Source of the DNA: Mesobacillus harenae
Lineage (GTDB): Bacteria > Bacillota > Bacilli > Bacillales > Cytobacillaceae
Length of the DNA stretch: 64,000 bases
Assembly: GCF_013343715.1 (NCBI RefSeq)
Contig: NZ_JABUNR010000005.1
Span: 83,859-147,858, forward strand
Direction: 5' to 3'
Under the pieces are notes generated by a model. It was not told the DNA's origin and did not search any database. It worked only from the letters and a program-made list of their open reading frames with translations. Shown here in pieces: positions 7,846 through 16,983 of the stretch. The translations under genes were made by a program, and so were the position numbers. Every line of letters starts with the position of its first letter. Position 1 is the first letter of the stretch.

Positions 7846-9039
7846 TTATAAGAACGACTTGGTCCGTGACCCTGTTCGTCTAATAAATACATCCACTGAT
7901 ACCGTCACTTTTGCCTTAGAGAACTCTTCTTCCCAGCTTCCTTTTAACTCTTTCCATTTCTTTGGGTAACTCTTATGGATTTGCTCCCCGAATCCAAAGA
8001 CATCACTCGGAACGGCCTGTGCAGTTTGTATTGCATCTAAAGTTTCCTGCTTAATTTCGCTTTCTAGTGCTTTCTCAATTTCCATTAAAACAATCGGATC
8101 CGAAAGATCAACTGCCGCTTTCACTTCACTGATGGTGCCCTCCATAGAAATACTAACGTGAAAGGAAGGTACTCCATTGTTTAGGTTCGAAGTGATTTTT
8201 GTGTTTGATCTAATTACCTTCAGGTTAACTGCTTTCTCCTTGCCTTCCCACTCAGTATTGACTACCGTCGACTTTACTTTGTCCAGGACCCAGGATACCC
8301 CACGCGCTTTTTTCCCTTCTATCCAACTGTTGAATTTTCCGTCTTTAAAGATAGCCAGGCCATTCACTTTTAAATATACCGGTAATTCTACCTTTTCTAA
8401 ATCCTCTTTTTTTCCCCCTGAAGATGCATCCCCTTCGATCGTAATTCCTGAAATTGCCGGTTCTCTACCTTCAGAAACTAAGGCTCTGACTACCTCATCA
8501 ATATCCACTTCAAAAGACTCTCCCCACCGACCTTCTGATACTTTAATAGCCTTCGAAATTTTTTCGGCAGGAATTTTTTCTAATGGGGTAAGGATACTAA
8601 CAATATCCTTAGCTTTTACATTTTTTGCAATCAGGACCGCTGTTGTGGTCCTGAATTCGGGCTCGCGTTCCATTAAATCCAATACTTCATTCATTCTGCT
8701 TTTAGCAACCTCTTCCCCAAAGACAGCCACCGCGGTATGGGCATAATACAATTCTCGCGAAAATGTCTCGCTAACCTGTCTTGTTCCTTCAATAAGACTT
8801 TCTGAAATCGCAGTAAAGGTAACAATGGGAACACCTTCACCTCCAATTCCGGACTGCCCTAATGGAATATTATTAGGAATGACGACTTGATAGGTGAATT
8901 CAAACTTGTCATCATCTTCTGCTTTATCAACTCCTATTGCCATGACAAACGCAAGCTCAGTTAGCTCTGTTTTATCCCAGCAACCTCCTAGAAAGAGAAT
9001 ATTTCCGCAAATTATTACCAACAAAAGTTTTCTAACCAT
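7846..9039 (-). CDS. Spore germinant receptor C subunit, lipoprotein (Ger(x)C family)
   Basis: 397 residues. I start at ATG 9039, preceded by GGGAGGGAACAAGG, not the longer frame to 9108, because this start gives a proper lipoprotein signal MVRKLLLVIICGNILFLGGC with lipobox LGGC. After Cys-20 comes WDKTELTELAFVMAIGVD, the hallmark N-terminus of GerAC/GerKC. The rest matches the three-domain Ger(x)C layout and usual length (about 390-400). The gene overlaps the end of the A-subunit gene by 8 bases, so translation is probably coupled. The protein would be lipid-anchored on the outer face of the inner spore membrane. Confidence 0.9.
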   Translation of the reverse strand: MVRKLLLVIICGNILFLGGCWDKTELTELAFVMAIGVDKAEDDDKFEFTYQVVIPNNIPLGQSGIGGEGVPIVTFTAISESLIEGTRQVSETFSRELYYAHTAVAVFGEEVAKSRMNEVLDLMEREPEFRTTTAVLIAKNVKAKDIVSILTPLEKIPAEKISKAIKVSEGRWGESFEVDIDEVVRALVSEGREPAISGITIEGDASSGGKKEDLEKVELPVYLKVNGLAIFKDGKFNSWIEGKKARGVSWVLDKVKSTVVNTEWEGKEKAVNLKVIRSNTKITSNLNNGVPSFHVSISMEGTISEVKAAVDLSDPIVLMEIEKALESEIKQETLDAIQTAQAVPSDVFGFGEQIHKSYPKKWKELKGSWEEEFSKAKVTVSVDVFIRRTGSRTKSFL

Positions 9040-10633
9040 CCTTGTTCCCTCCCTTGGAAGGCCTAGGCTGTTGGTTTTCGCCCATTCTTTTAATATTTTC
9101 ATCAGCAATTAAACGAGGCCGTGTTTTAAACGACCATAGTGGAAATCGAATAAACACATCTTTCTGATTATCAACTATAAACGGTGCTAAAGGTGCCATA
9201 TAAGGAACCCCAAAAGAACGAAGTGAGCACAAATGAACAATCATAAATATTAAACCTAGCAAAATGCCATAAAAGCCAAAAGAAGCAGCTAATACCATAA
9301 GCCCGAATCTCATGACCCTTGTTGTTATCGCGATTGCAAAAGTTGGTGTTGCAAAGTTTGCTATTGCTGTAATTGATACAACAATAACCATTACTGGTGA
9401 TACAAGCCCTGCCTGCACAGCCGCCTGGCCAATAACAAGCGCTCCAACAATAGAAACGGCCTGGCCAACAGCCCTCGGAAGCCGCAACCCTGCTTCCCTT
9501 AAAATTTCGAAGGTGATTTCCATAATCAGCGCCTCAATGAAAGCAGGAAAAGGAACACCTTCACGTTGAGCGGCAATGGCGATCGCCATTGTGGTGGGAA
9601 TCATTTCCTGGTGAAATGTTGTTAATGCTATGTATATAGCGGGTGCAACCAATGAAATAAAAAATGCTAATATTCTTAACAACCGAATGGCGGTAGCAAT
9701 ATCAAACCGATCATAATAATCTTCCACTGCATGGAAAAACTGTATAAACACAGCTGGAGCACTTAGTACAAATGGAGTCCCATCAATAATAATAGCGACC
9801 CGGCCCTCCAAAAGGTGAGAACAAATTATATCGGGTCTTTCCGTATGGTACACAGTTGGAAAGACAGTGAATGTTTGATCTTCTATTAGTTGTTCGATAT
9901 AACCTGACTCTAAAATAGAATCCATATTTATCCTTTTTAGCCTTGTGCGCACCTCTTCAACGATCTTTTCGTTCGCGATACCTTTTATATACATGATTCC
10001 CACATCAGTCTGGGTAACCTTTCCTATTTTCATGGATTCAAGCCACAAGTTCGGGCTTTTGATTCTGCGGCGTATTAGGCTCGTATTTGTTCGGAACGAC
10101 TCGGTAAAAGCGTCTTTAGGTCCTCGTATGGACAGCTGTGTCGTCGGCTCACTTATTGCACGCTTCTCTTCCCCTCTCGTATCTCCTTTAATTGCTTTTT
10201 GAAATCCATCGATAAAAATGATTGTTTCACCTGATAAAAGTGAGGGAAAAAGCTGATCCCAATTAGTAACTTCAGAAACATCACCAAGGGCTACTGCTCT
10301 TTCTTTAGCCACTTGAAAAATTTCTTTTCCAACGGGCATATCTGTTTGCTCGTGGGCTGATTCCACGATAAATTGGCTGATAACCTTACTATCCGCAAGG
10401 CCATCCGTATAAGCGATAGCCGCCTTTATTTTATTAGCAATTAGCAGTTGACGAACGACAATATCATTGCTGTTCCCAAGCTCGTGTTTAATGTAATCAG
10501 TATTGTCTTGTGCCTTATTAAAAAGCGGAAGATTTTTCGGGTCACCAGGATCCAGGCGTTGGCGGAAATTATCGTTTTTATCAAACTTTGTTTTCCTTTT
10601 TTCCTTTTTAAACCAGTTCAGCACGCCTGTCAC
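9032..10633 (-). CDS. Spore germinant receptor A subunit (GerA family)
   Basis: 533 residues, the first gene of the operon. Soluble N-terminal part of about 290 residues with conserved GerA signatures (NSNDIVVRQLLI near 55; SNIEGSETIIFIDG-like GETIIFIDGFQKA near 155), then FIEQ-type linker and four to five TM helices with the conserved PFPAFIEALIMEITFEILREAG segment (about 375-396). Length fits GerAA/GerKA (480-540). The N-terminus is lysine-rich (NWFKKEKRKTKFDKND). With the C and B subunits it forms a complete receptor. Together these three genes resemble gerKA-KC-KB in order. Confidence 0.9.
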   Translation of the reverse strand: MTGVLNWFKKEKRKTKFDKNDNFRQRLDPGDPKNLPLFNKAQDNTDYIKHELGNSNDIVVRQLLIANKIKAAIAYTDGLADSKVISQFIVESAHEQTDMPVGKEIFQVAKERAVALGDVSEVTNWDQLFPSLLSGETIIFIDGFQKAIKGDTRGEEKRAISEPTTQLSIRGPKDAFTESFRTNTSLIRRRIKSPNLWLESMKIGKVTQTDVGIMYIKGIANEKIVEEVRTRLKRINMDSILESGYIEQLIEDQTFTVFPTVYHTERPDIICSHLLEGRVAIIIDGTPFVLSAPAVFIQFFHAVEDYYDRFDIATAIRLLRILAFFISLVAPAIYIALTTFHQEMIPTTMAIAIAAQREGVPFPAFIEALIMEITFEILREAGLRLPRAVGQAVSIVGALVIGQAAVQAGLVSPVMVIVVSITAIANFATPTFAIAITTRVMRFGLMVLAASFGFYGILLGLIFMIVHLCSLRSFGVPYMAPLAPFIVDNQKDVFIRFPLWSFKTRPRLIADENIKRMGENQQPRPSKGGNKDG

Positions 10634-10747
10634 CTTCTTTTAAGTTATTTTGGTTATTTTAACCACAGCTGTGGATTTTATGAAGAAAAAGTTGGCTCGA
10701 ATAAGTACGTGCAAATACTCTCATGATATAAAGAAAAGGTGATTAAA

Positions 10748-10984
10748 ATGAAATTACTTTTTGTTACCCTCTTGCTCGCCCTTTCATTAACCGGTTTGAT
10801 CATAGGTATTGATATCATTATGGGAACGCCCTTTTCACTTTCATTTCTTAAAACAATAAACCCCTATAAGGTATTGGACCCTGGAGAGCTAGCTATTACC
10901 TTATTTTTAGGTTTGTATGTTGCAATCAATTTCTATCGTTCCTATAGAAAACGACGAAAAGCAAAACCACAGACACAGTCATGA
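10748..10984 (+). CDS. Small two-TM protein beside the germination operon (GerD-like subunit candidate)
   Basis: 78 residues from the ATG at 10748, preceded by AAAGGTG; an in-frame GTG at 10739 lacks a spaced RBS. Two hydrophobic helices (about 3-24 and 47-63) flank a loop with NPYKVLDPGEL, and the tail is basic (YRKRRKAKPQ). It is divergent from the receptor operon, 114 bp away. Small two-TM proteins of about 75 residues next to gerA-type operons have been described as D subunits that modulate receptors. Size, topology and position fit that class, so I infer it, but sequence identity is not proven. Confidence 0.65.
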   Translation: MKLLFVTLLLALSLTGLIIGIDIIMGTPFSLSFLKTINPYKVLDPGELAITLFLGLYVAINFYRSYRKRRKAKPQTQS

Positions 10985-11023
10985 CAAATGTCGGCTTGCT
11001 TTCTGTTTTTCTACCGCTAATCA

Positions 11024-11060
11024 CTTTGCATAGTTGTCTCCCCAACAAGGAAAACTATAT
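11024..11060 (+). promoter_or_regulatory. Possible forespore promoter (sigma-F/G type) of the YhcN-like gene
   Basis: GCATA is followed after 16 bases by GGAAAACTAT, about 30 bases before the gene's RBS. The -35 box fits sigma-F/G, the -10 box only partly. Reported because B. subtilis yhcN is a forespore gene. Confidence 0.25.
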
Positions 11061-11089
11061 CTGCAACAACTAATTTAAGGAGTGAACAT

Positions 11090-11848
11090 ATGTCCAAAAC
11101 ATTAACCATAGTAGCTCTATCGCTTTCAATCATTGGCGTGGCTGGGTGTGGAGCTAATAATGCTGGTGAAGACCGAAATGGCACTATGCAAATAAACCAA
11201 ACAGAATCTTACAATCAGCGTAGTCTTCGGGTAGAAAACAATGCTGAAGAGAATATTGAACGTATGGCTGAGGTTGACGAAGCGCATGTTATCATCGCCA
11301 ACAACGATGCTTATGTTGCAGTAAGACTTGCAGACGATAACAACCGGACAGCCAGAAATACGAGGTCCAATGGCAATCGTACTGGAAGAGAAGGAACCAA
11401 CATTATGGGCGGCATCGGCGGAAACGGTGTTGGCGGCACCGGGGAACGCAGAACAGATGGAATAGGCCGCAATACAGGAACTGGCACGATGGATGGGACA
11501 AACTTAGGAACTTACGGAACTGGGCGCAGGAATGGCAATGGCAATGGCAATGGTGCTGGGGCAAGTTATGGAGCTGGTAATGGAACCAACACAGGTACTG
11601 CCCGCCTGTATGGGCAATCCGGAGGCGGCGGCAATGGTCAGGGCTACACTCAGGTTTCCAACAAATTTGAACAGCAAATTGCTGATCAAGTCAGGGAAGC
11701 TAACCGCGACATCAATAACGTCTATGTCTCAGTAGATTCTGGATTTTTCGATCAAATGACCGGCTATGCTCATGACATTCGTGACGGTGGAAATAGGAAC
11801 GGCTTATTTAATGACTTCAATAACACAGTCCGCGGACTGTTTCGCTAA
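11090..11848 (+). CDS. YhcN/YlaJ-family sporulation lipoprotein with Gly/Asn-rich insert
   Basis: 252 residues. Lipoprotein signal with lipobox VAGC (Cys at about residue 20). The YhcN/YlaJ core is split: the first half (RVENNAEENIERMAEVDEAH, VIIANNDAYVAVRLAD, about 47-85) and the second half (FEQQIADQVREANRDINNVY near 190, then GFFDQMTGYAHDIRDG) are separated by about 90 residues of low-complexity Gly/Asn/Thr sequence. The DNA of the insert has four tandem copies of a hexamer (AATGGC type, 11531-11554), able to change length in frame by slippage. YhcN and YlaJ are inner-spore-membrane lipoproteins. ATG follows AAGGAG. A terminator follows directly. Confidence 0.85.
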   Translation: MSKTLTIVALSLSIIGVAGCGANNAGEDRNGTMQINQTESYNQRSLRVENNAEENIERMAEVDEAHVIIANNDAYVAVRLADDNNRTARNTRSNGNRTGREGTNIMGGIGGNGVGGTGERRTDGIGRNTGTGTMDGTNLGTYGTGRRNGNGNGNGAGASYGAGNGTNTGTARLYGQSGGGGNGQGYTQVSNKFEQQIADQVREANRDINNVYVSVDSGFFDQMTGYAHDIRDGGNRNGLFNDFNNTVRGLFR

Positions 11849-11854
11849 TACTCA

Positions 11855-11891
11855 ATAGCCAGAGGGAGTAACCTCTGGCTTCTATTTTTTC
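11855..11891 (+). terminator. Intrinsic terminator of the YhcN-like gene
   Basis: AGCCAGAGG (11857-11865) pairs with CCTCTGGCT (11872-11880), followed by TCTATTTTTT. Confidence 0.9.
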
Positions 11892-11937
11892 CAGCAGATA
11901 CAAGGATAGGTAATAGAAAAAAAGGAGGATTAAAAAT

Positions 11938-12552
11938 ATGGCAGACCAGACGTCGCTATCAGTGGAAGAAGCTATCGAAACTAGGCACAGTATTCGCCGC
12001 TTTACGGAAGACCCAATTCCAAAAAAGGAAATGAGTAAAATATTAGAACTGGTGCGTTTATCCCCGAGTGCCTGGAATTTGCAGCCATGGCGCCTTCACG
12101 TAGTAATTGAATCAACGCTTAAAAACAAGCTAGAGGAAGCTGCTTACGGACAGAAACAAGTCGGCTCGGCCCCTGCTGTCTTTGTGGTAATCAGCGATAT
12201 GGAAGATGTTCTCGCTAACCTTCCAGATACCATTCACCCCAGCATCCCAGAGGCTCGGCGTGAAGAAGAAGTCTCGAATCTTGCTTCCTTTTTTAATGGA
12301 ATGAGCATCGAAGAGCGAGGCCAATGGGGTTTAACACAAACCAATATAGCTTTCGGCTTTTTAATGATGGCTGTTCAGGGATTAGGTTACTCAAGTGTCC
12401 CTATGCTGGGTTTTGATCAGCAAAAAGTGAAAGAACTTTTAGACTTGCCTGAACATGCAAAATTCGCTGGGATTCTCCCAGTAGGCAAGGCGGCAAACGA
12501 GGGATATCCGCATCATCGTTTTGAACTTGAAAAAATTGTTACTTTTCATTAG
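11938..12552 (+). CDS. Nitroreductase-family flavoprotein (YodC/YdgI-like)
   Basis: 204 residues. N-terminal FMN-binding signature SVEEAIETRHSIRRF (about 8-22) with SPSAWNLQPWR (about 42-52) and the C-terminal GILPVGKAANEGYP segment are diagnostic of the nitroreductase family. Length matches B. subtilis YodC and YdgI (about 200). Such enzymes are dimeric NAD(P)H-dependent FMN oxidoreductases acting on nitro compounds or quinones; the physiological substrate is unknown. ATG follows AAAGGAGGATTAAAA. Monocistronic, closed by a strong terminator. Confidence 0.85.
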   Translation: MADQTSLSVEEAIETRHSIRRFTEDPIPKKEMSKILELVRLSPSAWNLQPWRLHVVIESTLKNKLEEAAYGQKQVGSAPAVFVVISDMEDVLANLPDTIHPSIPEARREEEVSNLASFFNGMSIEERGQWGLTQTNIAFGFLMMAVQGLGYSSVPMLGFDQQKVKELLDLPEHAKFAGILPVGKAANEGYPHHRFELEKIVTFH

Positions 12553-12607
12553 CAAATATATGGGAGAAACAAATCAGTGATATGCTGGTTAAACTGGAAA
12601 CTTTTCT

Positions 12608-12648
12608 AAAAACTGAGATATCGACTTTGGTCGAGCTCAGTTTTTTTG
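12608..12648 (+). terminator. Intrinsic terminator of the nitroreductase gene
   Basis: AACTGAG…TCGA (12611-12624) pairs with TCGA…CTCAGTT (12631-12642), followed by TTTTTT. The rest of the 337-base gap to the next gene shows nothing else I can support. Confidence 0.85.
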
Positions 12649-12889
12649 ATTCAATCTTTATTGCATCAAGTCAATTGAAGCAACTTCTGTCAGCTTTAGC
12701 AACAATACTGTCAGCCTCCATTTCACCGTACAAAATAAATCTGGCAATTTCACCTTTTTAAAATATGGAATAAGTTTCATAAATTACCTTAACTAAGCGT
12801 TTAAAGAACTATTTTATCTTTGCATTTCGAATTGTTTCCCGATAATGTAATAAGAAGCAAAACGTATGTGGAAAGGTTGAGATGATAGA

Positions 12890-13954
12890 TTGAAGATACT
12901 TATAACAGGGGCCAATGGGTTTTTAGGAAAGAAGCTTAGCTTAAACCTATTAGAGCAGGGGCATGATATGTACTTATTGGTAAGGAAAAGCAGCCGATTG
13001 GATTCTTTTATGAAGAATGAAGGAAAGAACTACTCTTCAAAGATTCATATAATAGAAGGTGATGTTACAGATAGATATCTTGGATTAACCAGTCAGCTAC
13101 TTGATGCTTTACAAGGTAAAATAGATGCAATTTACCATGCCGCTGCACTGTTATCATTTGATGAAAAAGATAAGGATAAAACTTTTATGATCAATGTACA
13201 AGGTACCGAAAATGTGCTGGATTTTGCACTAAAGATCGGTTGTCCCAAGGTATTATATATTAGCACTGCCTATACAGTCGGAAAAGAAGTGTCAGGCTCT
13301 GAAGCACTTTATTCAACTGACCGAAGCTTTGTGAACCCCTATGAGGCTTCCAAGTGCAAGGCTGAGCACCTTGTATACGGATACAAAGACAGTCTGAAGA
13401 TTGCCATTCTCCGCCCATCAATCATAATTGGTGATTCCAAGACAGGGAATGCGGACACTAATTTCGGTTTGTATGGATTTTTAAAAGGCATTAAAATCTT
13501 GAAAAAAAGAGCAGACCGCAATCTAAATAAAAACCCATATAAGCTGGTCCTTGATCCGGATATTGCACAGAATTTGGTACCGATAGACTATGTAATTGAT
13601 GTTTTGACAGCAGCATTAAACCATAGCAAAAATGGCGATATAATAAACATTACAAATCCAAATCCTCCCCTGCAGTCAGAGATTTTGTCGATTGTAAAGG
13701 AGGTCCTGGATTTCCCGCAATTGGAGCTTCATTCATTTCTATCAAGGGAAGAAATGACAAACGAAGAGTTGGGCTTTCATCATTCAATGGCTATTTTTAA
13801 CAGCTATTTTCAAAGAACTATTGATTTCCCTACTGCAAATACGAAAAAAATGCTTTCCTCTGCAGGAGTTCCGCTTCTGGATATGGATAGACAAATGTTA
13901 AAGAGAATTATAAAAGTGTTTTTAATGGAAAAGACAAGGGTTGTTCACACATAG
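12890..13954 (+). CDS. NAD(P)-dependent SDR / thioester-reductase-like protein
   Basis: 354 residues starting at TTG. The extended SDR fold is clear: GANGFLGKKL (residues 8-17), the acidic EGDVTD motif (about 57-62), AALLSF near 86, catalytic STAYTVGKE with Y-x3-K further on in NPYEASKCKAEHL, and a PSIIIGDS motif. This pattern matches the NAD_binding_4 (male-sterility/thioester reductase) group. Substrate unknown; fatty acyl, polyketide or sugar derivatives are possible. The TTG start is supported only by a weak upstream GAAAGG/GAGATG. Monocistronic with its own terminator. No promoter recognised. Confidence 0.75.
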   Translation: MKILITGANGFLGKKLSLNLLEQGHDMYLLVRKSSRLDSFMKNEGKNYSSKIHIIEGDVTDRYLGLTSQLLDALQGKIDAIYHAAALLSFDEKDKDKTFMINVQGTENVLDFALKIGCPKVLYISTAYTVGKEVSGSEALYSTDRSFVNPYEASKCKAEHLVYGYKDSLKIAILRPSIIIGDSKTGNADTNFGLYGFLKGIKILKKRADRNLNKNPYKLVLDPDIAQNLVPIDYVIDVLTAALNHSKNGDIINITNPNPPLQSEILSIVKEVLDFPQLELHSFLSREEMTNEELGFHHSMAIFNSYFQRTIDFPTANTKKMLSSAGVPLLDMDRQMLKRIIKVFLMEKTRVVHT

Positions 13955-13997
13955 CTTTGTATTTCTTCTGCCTTTAAAGAGAACTCCCATTGGAACC

Positions 13998-14036
13998 TAA
14001 AAGACCGCGTATAAGTACCAATCCGCGGTCTTTTCC
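13998..14036 (+). terminator. Intrinsic terminator of the SDR gene
   Basis: GACCGCG (14003-14009) pairs with CGCGGTC (14024-14030), flanked by A and T runs. It may also act on the minus strand. Confidence 0.85.
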
Positions 14037-14249
14037 GCATTCCTGATTTAAAGAATTCTTGGTTTGTCATTAATTAATGCCTATAGAGCGCATTATTAAA
14101 ACACACTCCTATGACTTGAAGAGCTAGCCGAATTATTATAAACTGACATACTGCTAAAATTTTACTACCTGATCCTCTTACAAAAATCCGAGCATATTCC
14201 TTTATGCAAGAGCTACAACCATGGAGCTAAGCAACCTGCGGACCCAGCC

Positions 14250-14298
14250 ACAAAAATAAATACCAGGCATCATTCAACAAATCTCGACGCCTGGTACT
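14250..14298 (-). terminator. Intrinsic terminator of the 99-aa membrane gene
   Basis: TACCAGGC (14261-14268) and GCCTGGTA (14289-14296) pair. On the minus strand TTTATTTTTG follows. Bases 14037-14250 show no gene. Confidence 0.85.
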
Positions 14299-14315
14299 CT
14301 ACATAAAAACTTTGC

Positions 14316-14615
14316 CTAAGGTGTTGTAAATCCCAAAATCCCCATTAGGATCGGCACAAAAACAGTACCGAGGATGAGGAAGGTTACGGTTAACATTCCG
14401 CTGTATTTGAGCAATCCCCTCTCTCGGCGAATAATACCTACTGCCCCCAGCAGGTTGCTGACAATCATTGAACTGATTGCCGAGAAAAACAGCAATTTTA
14501 TCGTATTGGCCTTTTCTACAGAAGGCTCGCCACCTGCGATTAAATAACTTAAAGCTAAAAAACTGATTCCAAGGATGATAAAAACCGCAGATGTTCTGCT
14601 ATAGGCGTTGTTCAT
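14316..14615 (-). CDS. Small integral membrane protein (99 aa), unknown function
   Basis: Starts at ATG 14615 (MNNAYSRTSAVFIILG), which follows GGGAGGTGCCTT; the longer frame to 14645 has no RBS. Three hydrophobic segments are visible (about 8-28, 40-62, 74-95), separated by short polar loops (GEPSVEKANT, IRRERGLLKY). No catalytic motif. The family is not recognised. Monocistronic, closed by the terminator at 14250-14298. Confidence 0.65.
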   Translation of the reverse strand: MNNAYSRTSAVFIILGISFLALSYLIAGGEPSVEKANTIKLLFFSAISSMIVSNLLGAVGIIRRERGLLKYSGMLTVTFLILGTVFVPILMGILGFTTP

Positions 14616-14763
14616 AAGGCACCTCCCAATAAAATTAGGCAGCATGTTTCTATAAAATTTGTATTAATGGAAAAAATTCCAAACATGTTACCTTCTTCCC
14701 TTTCAACTTCTTTTACTTTGTATAATAATGGTGCTTACTAGCAGGTTATAGGAGGTAAATAGA

Positions 14764-15390
14764 TTGAATAATACTGAGAACCTTTTTTCGGTAAATGGTA
14801 AATTTAATTTGCGGAAATACGCTTTATTTGGCTCTCAATCTTTCTGAAGTTTAATATTTCTCCACTATAAAAGCGGGGTATTCAGCTATAGTTCATCATC
14901 AGCAATTACCCTGCTCGGCTACTCCAGCATGAACTTCATAATCTTAATCTATTATCTTTTTGCCACCCAAGTGACCGGCAACACCTGTAAGTGCAATTTG
15001 AACTTTATATAATTTATACAAAAACGCGATTGAGGGTTCCGGTTTAAAAGAAAAGATGGTGATTACTTTTGGCTGGATGATTTATTAATGCTTGCTAAAC
15101 CACAGACGGCGAAATTGGAATTCGCCAATTTGATCGAAATCATAAACAATGTTGCCGTGCTATTAAATAGACAGGCTTTATTAACGAATATTGCAATTGA
15201 GTACAGGGCTAGGTAACAGATCTGAGGGTTTCTTGCGAAGTAAACAAAATTAAATAAGTGATTATTAATATAGTTAAAAATGCATTCGAGACGATGTCGA
15301 GTGGAGGGAAGATTACCATCAAAGCTAAGTATGAGCAGGAATTTGTTCTTTTAAGCATTCAGGATTCTACCGACGCCTTGCTCTTCGTAT
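14764..15390 (+). pseudogene. Decayed PAS-type sensor histidine kinase
   Basis: Remains of a KinA/KinE-like kinase. At 15072-15210 one frame reads LLMLAKPQTAKLEFANLIEI then INNVAVLLNRQALLTNIAIE, the region after the phospho-acceptor His. A stop follows, the frame shifts, and from about 15231 another frame reads CEVNKIK-stop-VIINIVKNAFETMSSGGKIT, with the N-box NIVKNAFE; the stop is TAA where CAA (Gln) is usual. It ends in LLSIQDST without the G boxes. A TTG start with a good RBS (GGAGGTAAATAGA, 14764) opens a 27-codon frame that may be the old N-terminus. Between, 14850-15060 is unreadable. Non-functional, with stops, frameshift and deletions. Confidence 0.65.
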
Positions 15391-15440
15391 ATTTTAAAAA
15401 TCATCCTATCTTTGCAGGCTATTCCGCTTTTCCACTATTA

Positions 15441-15474
15441 TACAAAAAAGTGCACGCTTTTCGCATGCACTCTT
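15441..15474 (-). terminator. Intrinsic terminator of cstA
   Basis: AGTGCACGC (15449-15457) pairs with GCATGCACT (15463-15471) with one wobble. On the minus strand TTTTTTG follows. Confidence 0.85.
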
Positions 15475-15491
15475 TCCGATATTTTTATGTT

Positions 15492-16943
15492 TTATGCAAC
15501 CTTTTTCCATCCAGAGATATCTTCTTCAAGCGGAAGATTATTTGCTCTGGCTTTTTTAGCGGCAATGAAGAATATTACTGTCACAGCTACTGTTGCAATT
15601 GCAGCACCAATATAGGCAACATTTAATGATAACCCGAATCCGATTGGAGCGTTCAGGATATAAGTGGTTGTTGCCATTGTCATGAAAATACCAGGAACTG
15701 CTGCAATCCAGTAGTTTTTCTTAGCAATGAACAAGTACATGGCGCCAACCCATAAAGCAATTACGGCTGTGGATTGGTTTGCCCAAGAGAAGTATCTCCA
15801 TAATAATGTGAAGTCAATTTTTGTTAAGGCAAAAGAAATAACAAATAGCGGAAGTGCAATCCATAGACGGCTCATGATTTTCTTTTGTGAAAGATTGAAG
15901 TAATCTGCAATAATCATACGTGCACTGCGGAAAGCTGTATCACCAGAAGTGATCGGCAGGATGATAACTCCCAAAACTGCAAGTGTTCCACCAATTGCAC
16001 CAAGCATTAACGTAGATGCTTCACTTACTACTGCACCTGGTCCTCCATTAGCAAGAAGCTCGTTAAGTCCTGTTGCTCCATCAAACAGGCTCATAGCCGC
16101 AGCTGCCCAAATCATAGCTATAATACCTTCTGCGATCATCATGCCGTAAAAAATCTTCCGGCCTTGTTTTTCATTTTGTGTTGTACGAGAAATAATCGGC
16201 GTTTGTGTTGCGTGGAAACCTGAAAGAGCTCCACAAGAAATGGTTAAGAATAATAATGGAAATATAGGTGCATTATCAGGATGCAGATTTGAAAACGAAA
16301 GTTCAGGGATTGGTGCTCCTGTAAAGACAAGTCCTGCTCCTACTCCAACAGCACTTATTAAAAGTAAAGCTCCAAAGATCGGGTAAAATCTTCCGATAAT
16401 TTTATCGATAGGAAGCAGTGTTGCTAGTATATAATAGATGAAAATAGCTGTCAGGATTAACCACATTGCTGCATAGCCATCCATCAGAGTGTAAAGCAAT
16501 CCTGCTGGAGCAGTTACAAACACTGTTCCAACCAGTAATAGCAATAACACGGCGAATGCATTAACAACATGCTTCATTACTTTACCTAGAAATCTTCCGG
16601 CCAGCTCTGGAAGGTGGGCACCACGGTTACGAATCGAGATCATACCAGTTAAATAATCATGGACAGCACCGGCAAAAATACAGCCGACCACGATCCAAAT
16701 AAATGCTACTGGGCCATAAAGCGCTCCCATGATTGGTCCGAAGATAGGTCCTACACCGGCTATGTTTAATAATTGAATCAAGGAATTTTTCTTTGTGGTC
16801 ATCGGGAGATAATCAACATCATCTTGATGCGTGTAAGCTGGTGTTGTTCTTCCTTCGTTCACTCCAAAAACTTTTTCTACAAACTTGCCATACGTGAAAT
16901 ATCCGACAATCAAAAGCACTACACCTGCCAGAAATGTATACAC
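15492..16943 (-). CDS. cstA: CstA-family transporter (pyruvate/peptide uptake)
   Basis: 483 residues, many TM helices, CstA domain: NIAGVGPIFGPIMGALYGP (about 61-79), GAVHDYLTGMISIRNRGAHL (about 92-111) and GFHATQTPIISRTTQNE (about 240-256) are family hallmarks. This is the shorter Gram-positive form; B. subtilis CstA and E. coli BtsT (pyruvate/H+ symporter) are longer. Start is GTG, 6 bases after a run of six G's. Downstream of a LytS/LytT pair in the same direction, with direct repeats and cre sites in its promoter. That arrangement points to pyruvate or a related metabolite as both signal and substrate, by analogy with BtsSR-BtsT and B. subtilis LytST-PftAB. Confidence 0.85.
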   Translation of the reverse strand: MYTFLAGVVLLIVGYFTYGKFVEKVFGVNEGRTTPAYTHQDDVDYLPMTTKKNSLIQLLNIAGVGPIFGPIMGALYGPVAFIWIVVGCIFAGAVHDYLTGMISIRNRGAHLPELAGRFLGKVMKHVVNAFAVLLLLLVGTVFVTAPAGLLYTLMDGYAAMWLILTAIFIYYILATLLPIDKIIGRFYPIFGALLLISAVGVGAGLVFTGAPIPELSFSNLHPDNAPIFPLLFLTISCGALSGFHATQTPIISRTTQNEKQGRKIFYGMMIAEGIIAMIWAAAAMSLFDGATGLNELLANGGPGAVVSEASTLMLGAIGGTLAVLGVIILPITSGDTAFRSARMIIADYFNLSQKKIMSRLWIALPLFVISFALTKIDFTLLWRYFSWANQSTAVIALWVGAMYLFIAKKNYWIAAVPGIFMTMATTTYILNAPIGFGLSLNVAYIGAAIATVAVTVIFFIAAKKARANNLPLEEDISGWKKVA

Positions 16944-16966
16944 TATAATCCCCCCAAATAAAGTTA

Positions 16967-16981
16967 TGAATGCGTTTACAT
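16967..16981 (-). promoter_or_regulatory. cre site (CcpA operator) at the cstA promoter
   Basis: On the minus strand ATGTAAACGCATTCA matches the relaxed cre consensus WTGNAANCGNWNNCW at every fixed position. It lies immediately downstream of the TATAAT at 16989-16984, so CcpA binding here would repress. Confidence 0.7.
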
Positions 16982-16983
16982 GG

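Noticed and set aside
8177..8746. 189-codon frame antisense to the germinant receptor C gene
   Set aside because: Serine/threonine-rich shadow of a clearly conserved gene, with no RBS.
15258..15626. 122-codon frame starting MIINIVKNAFET
   Set aside because: The first third is the ATPase fragment of the kinase pseudogene; the rest reads through the cstA terminator and antisense to cstA.
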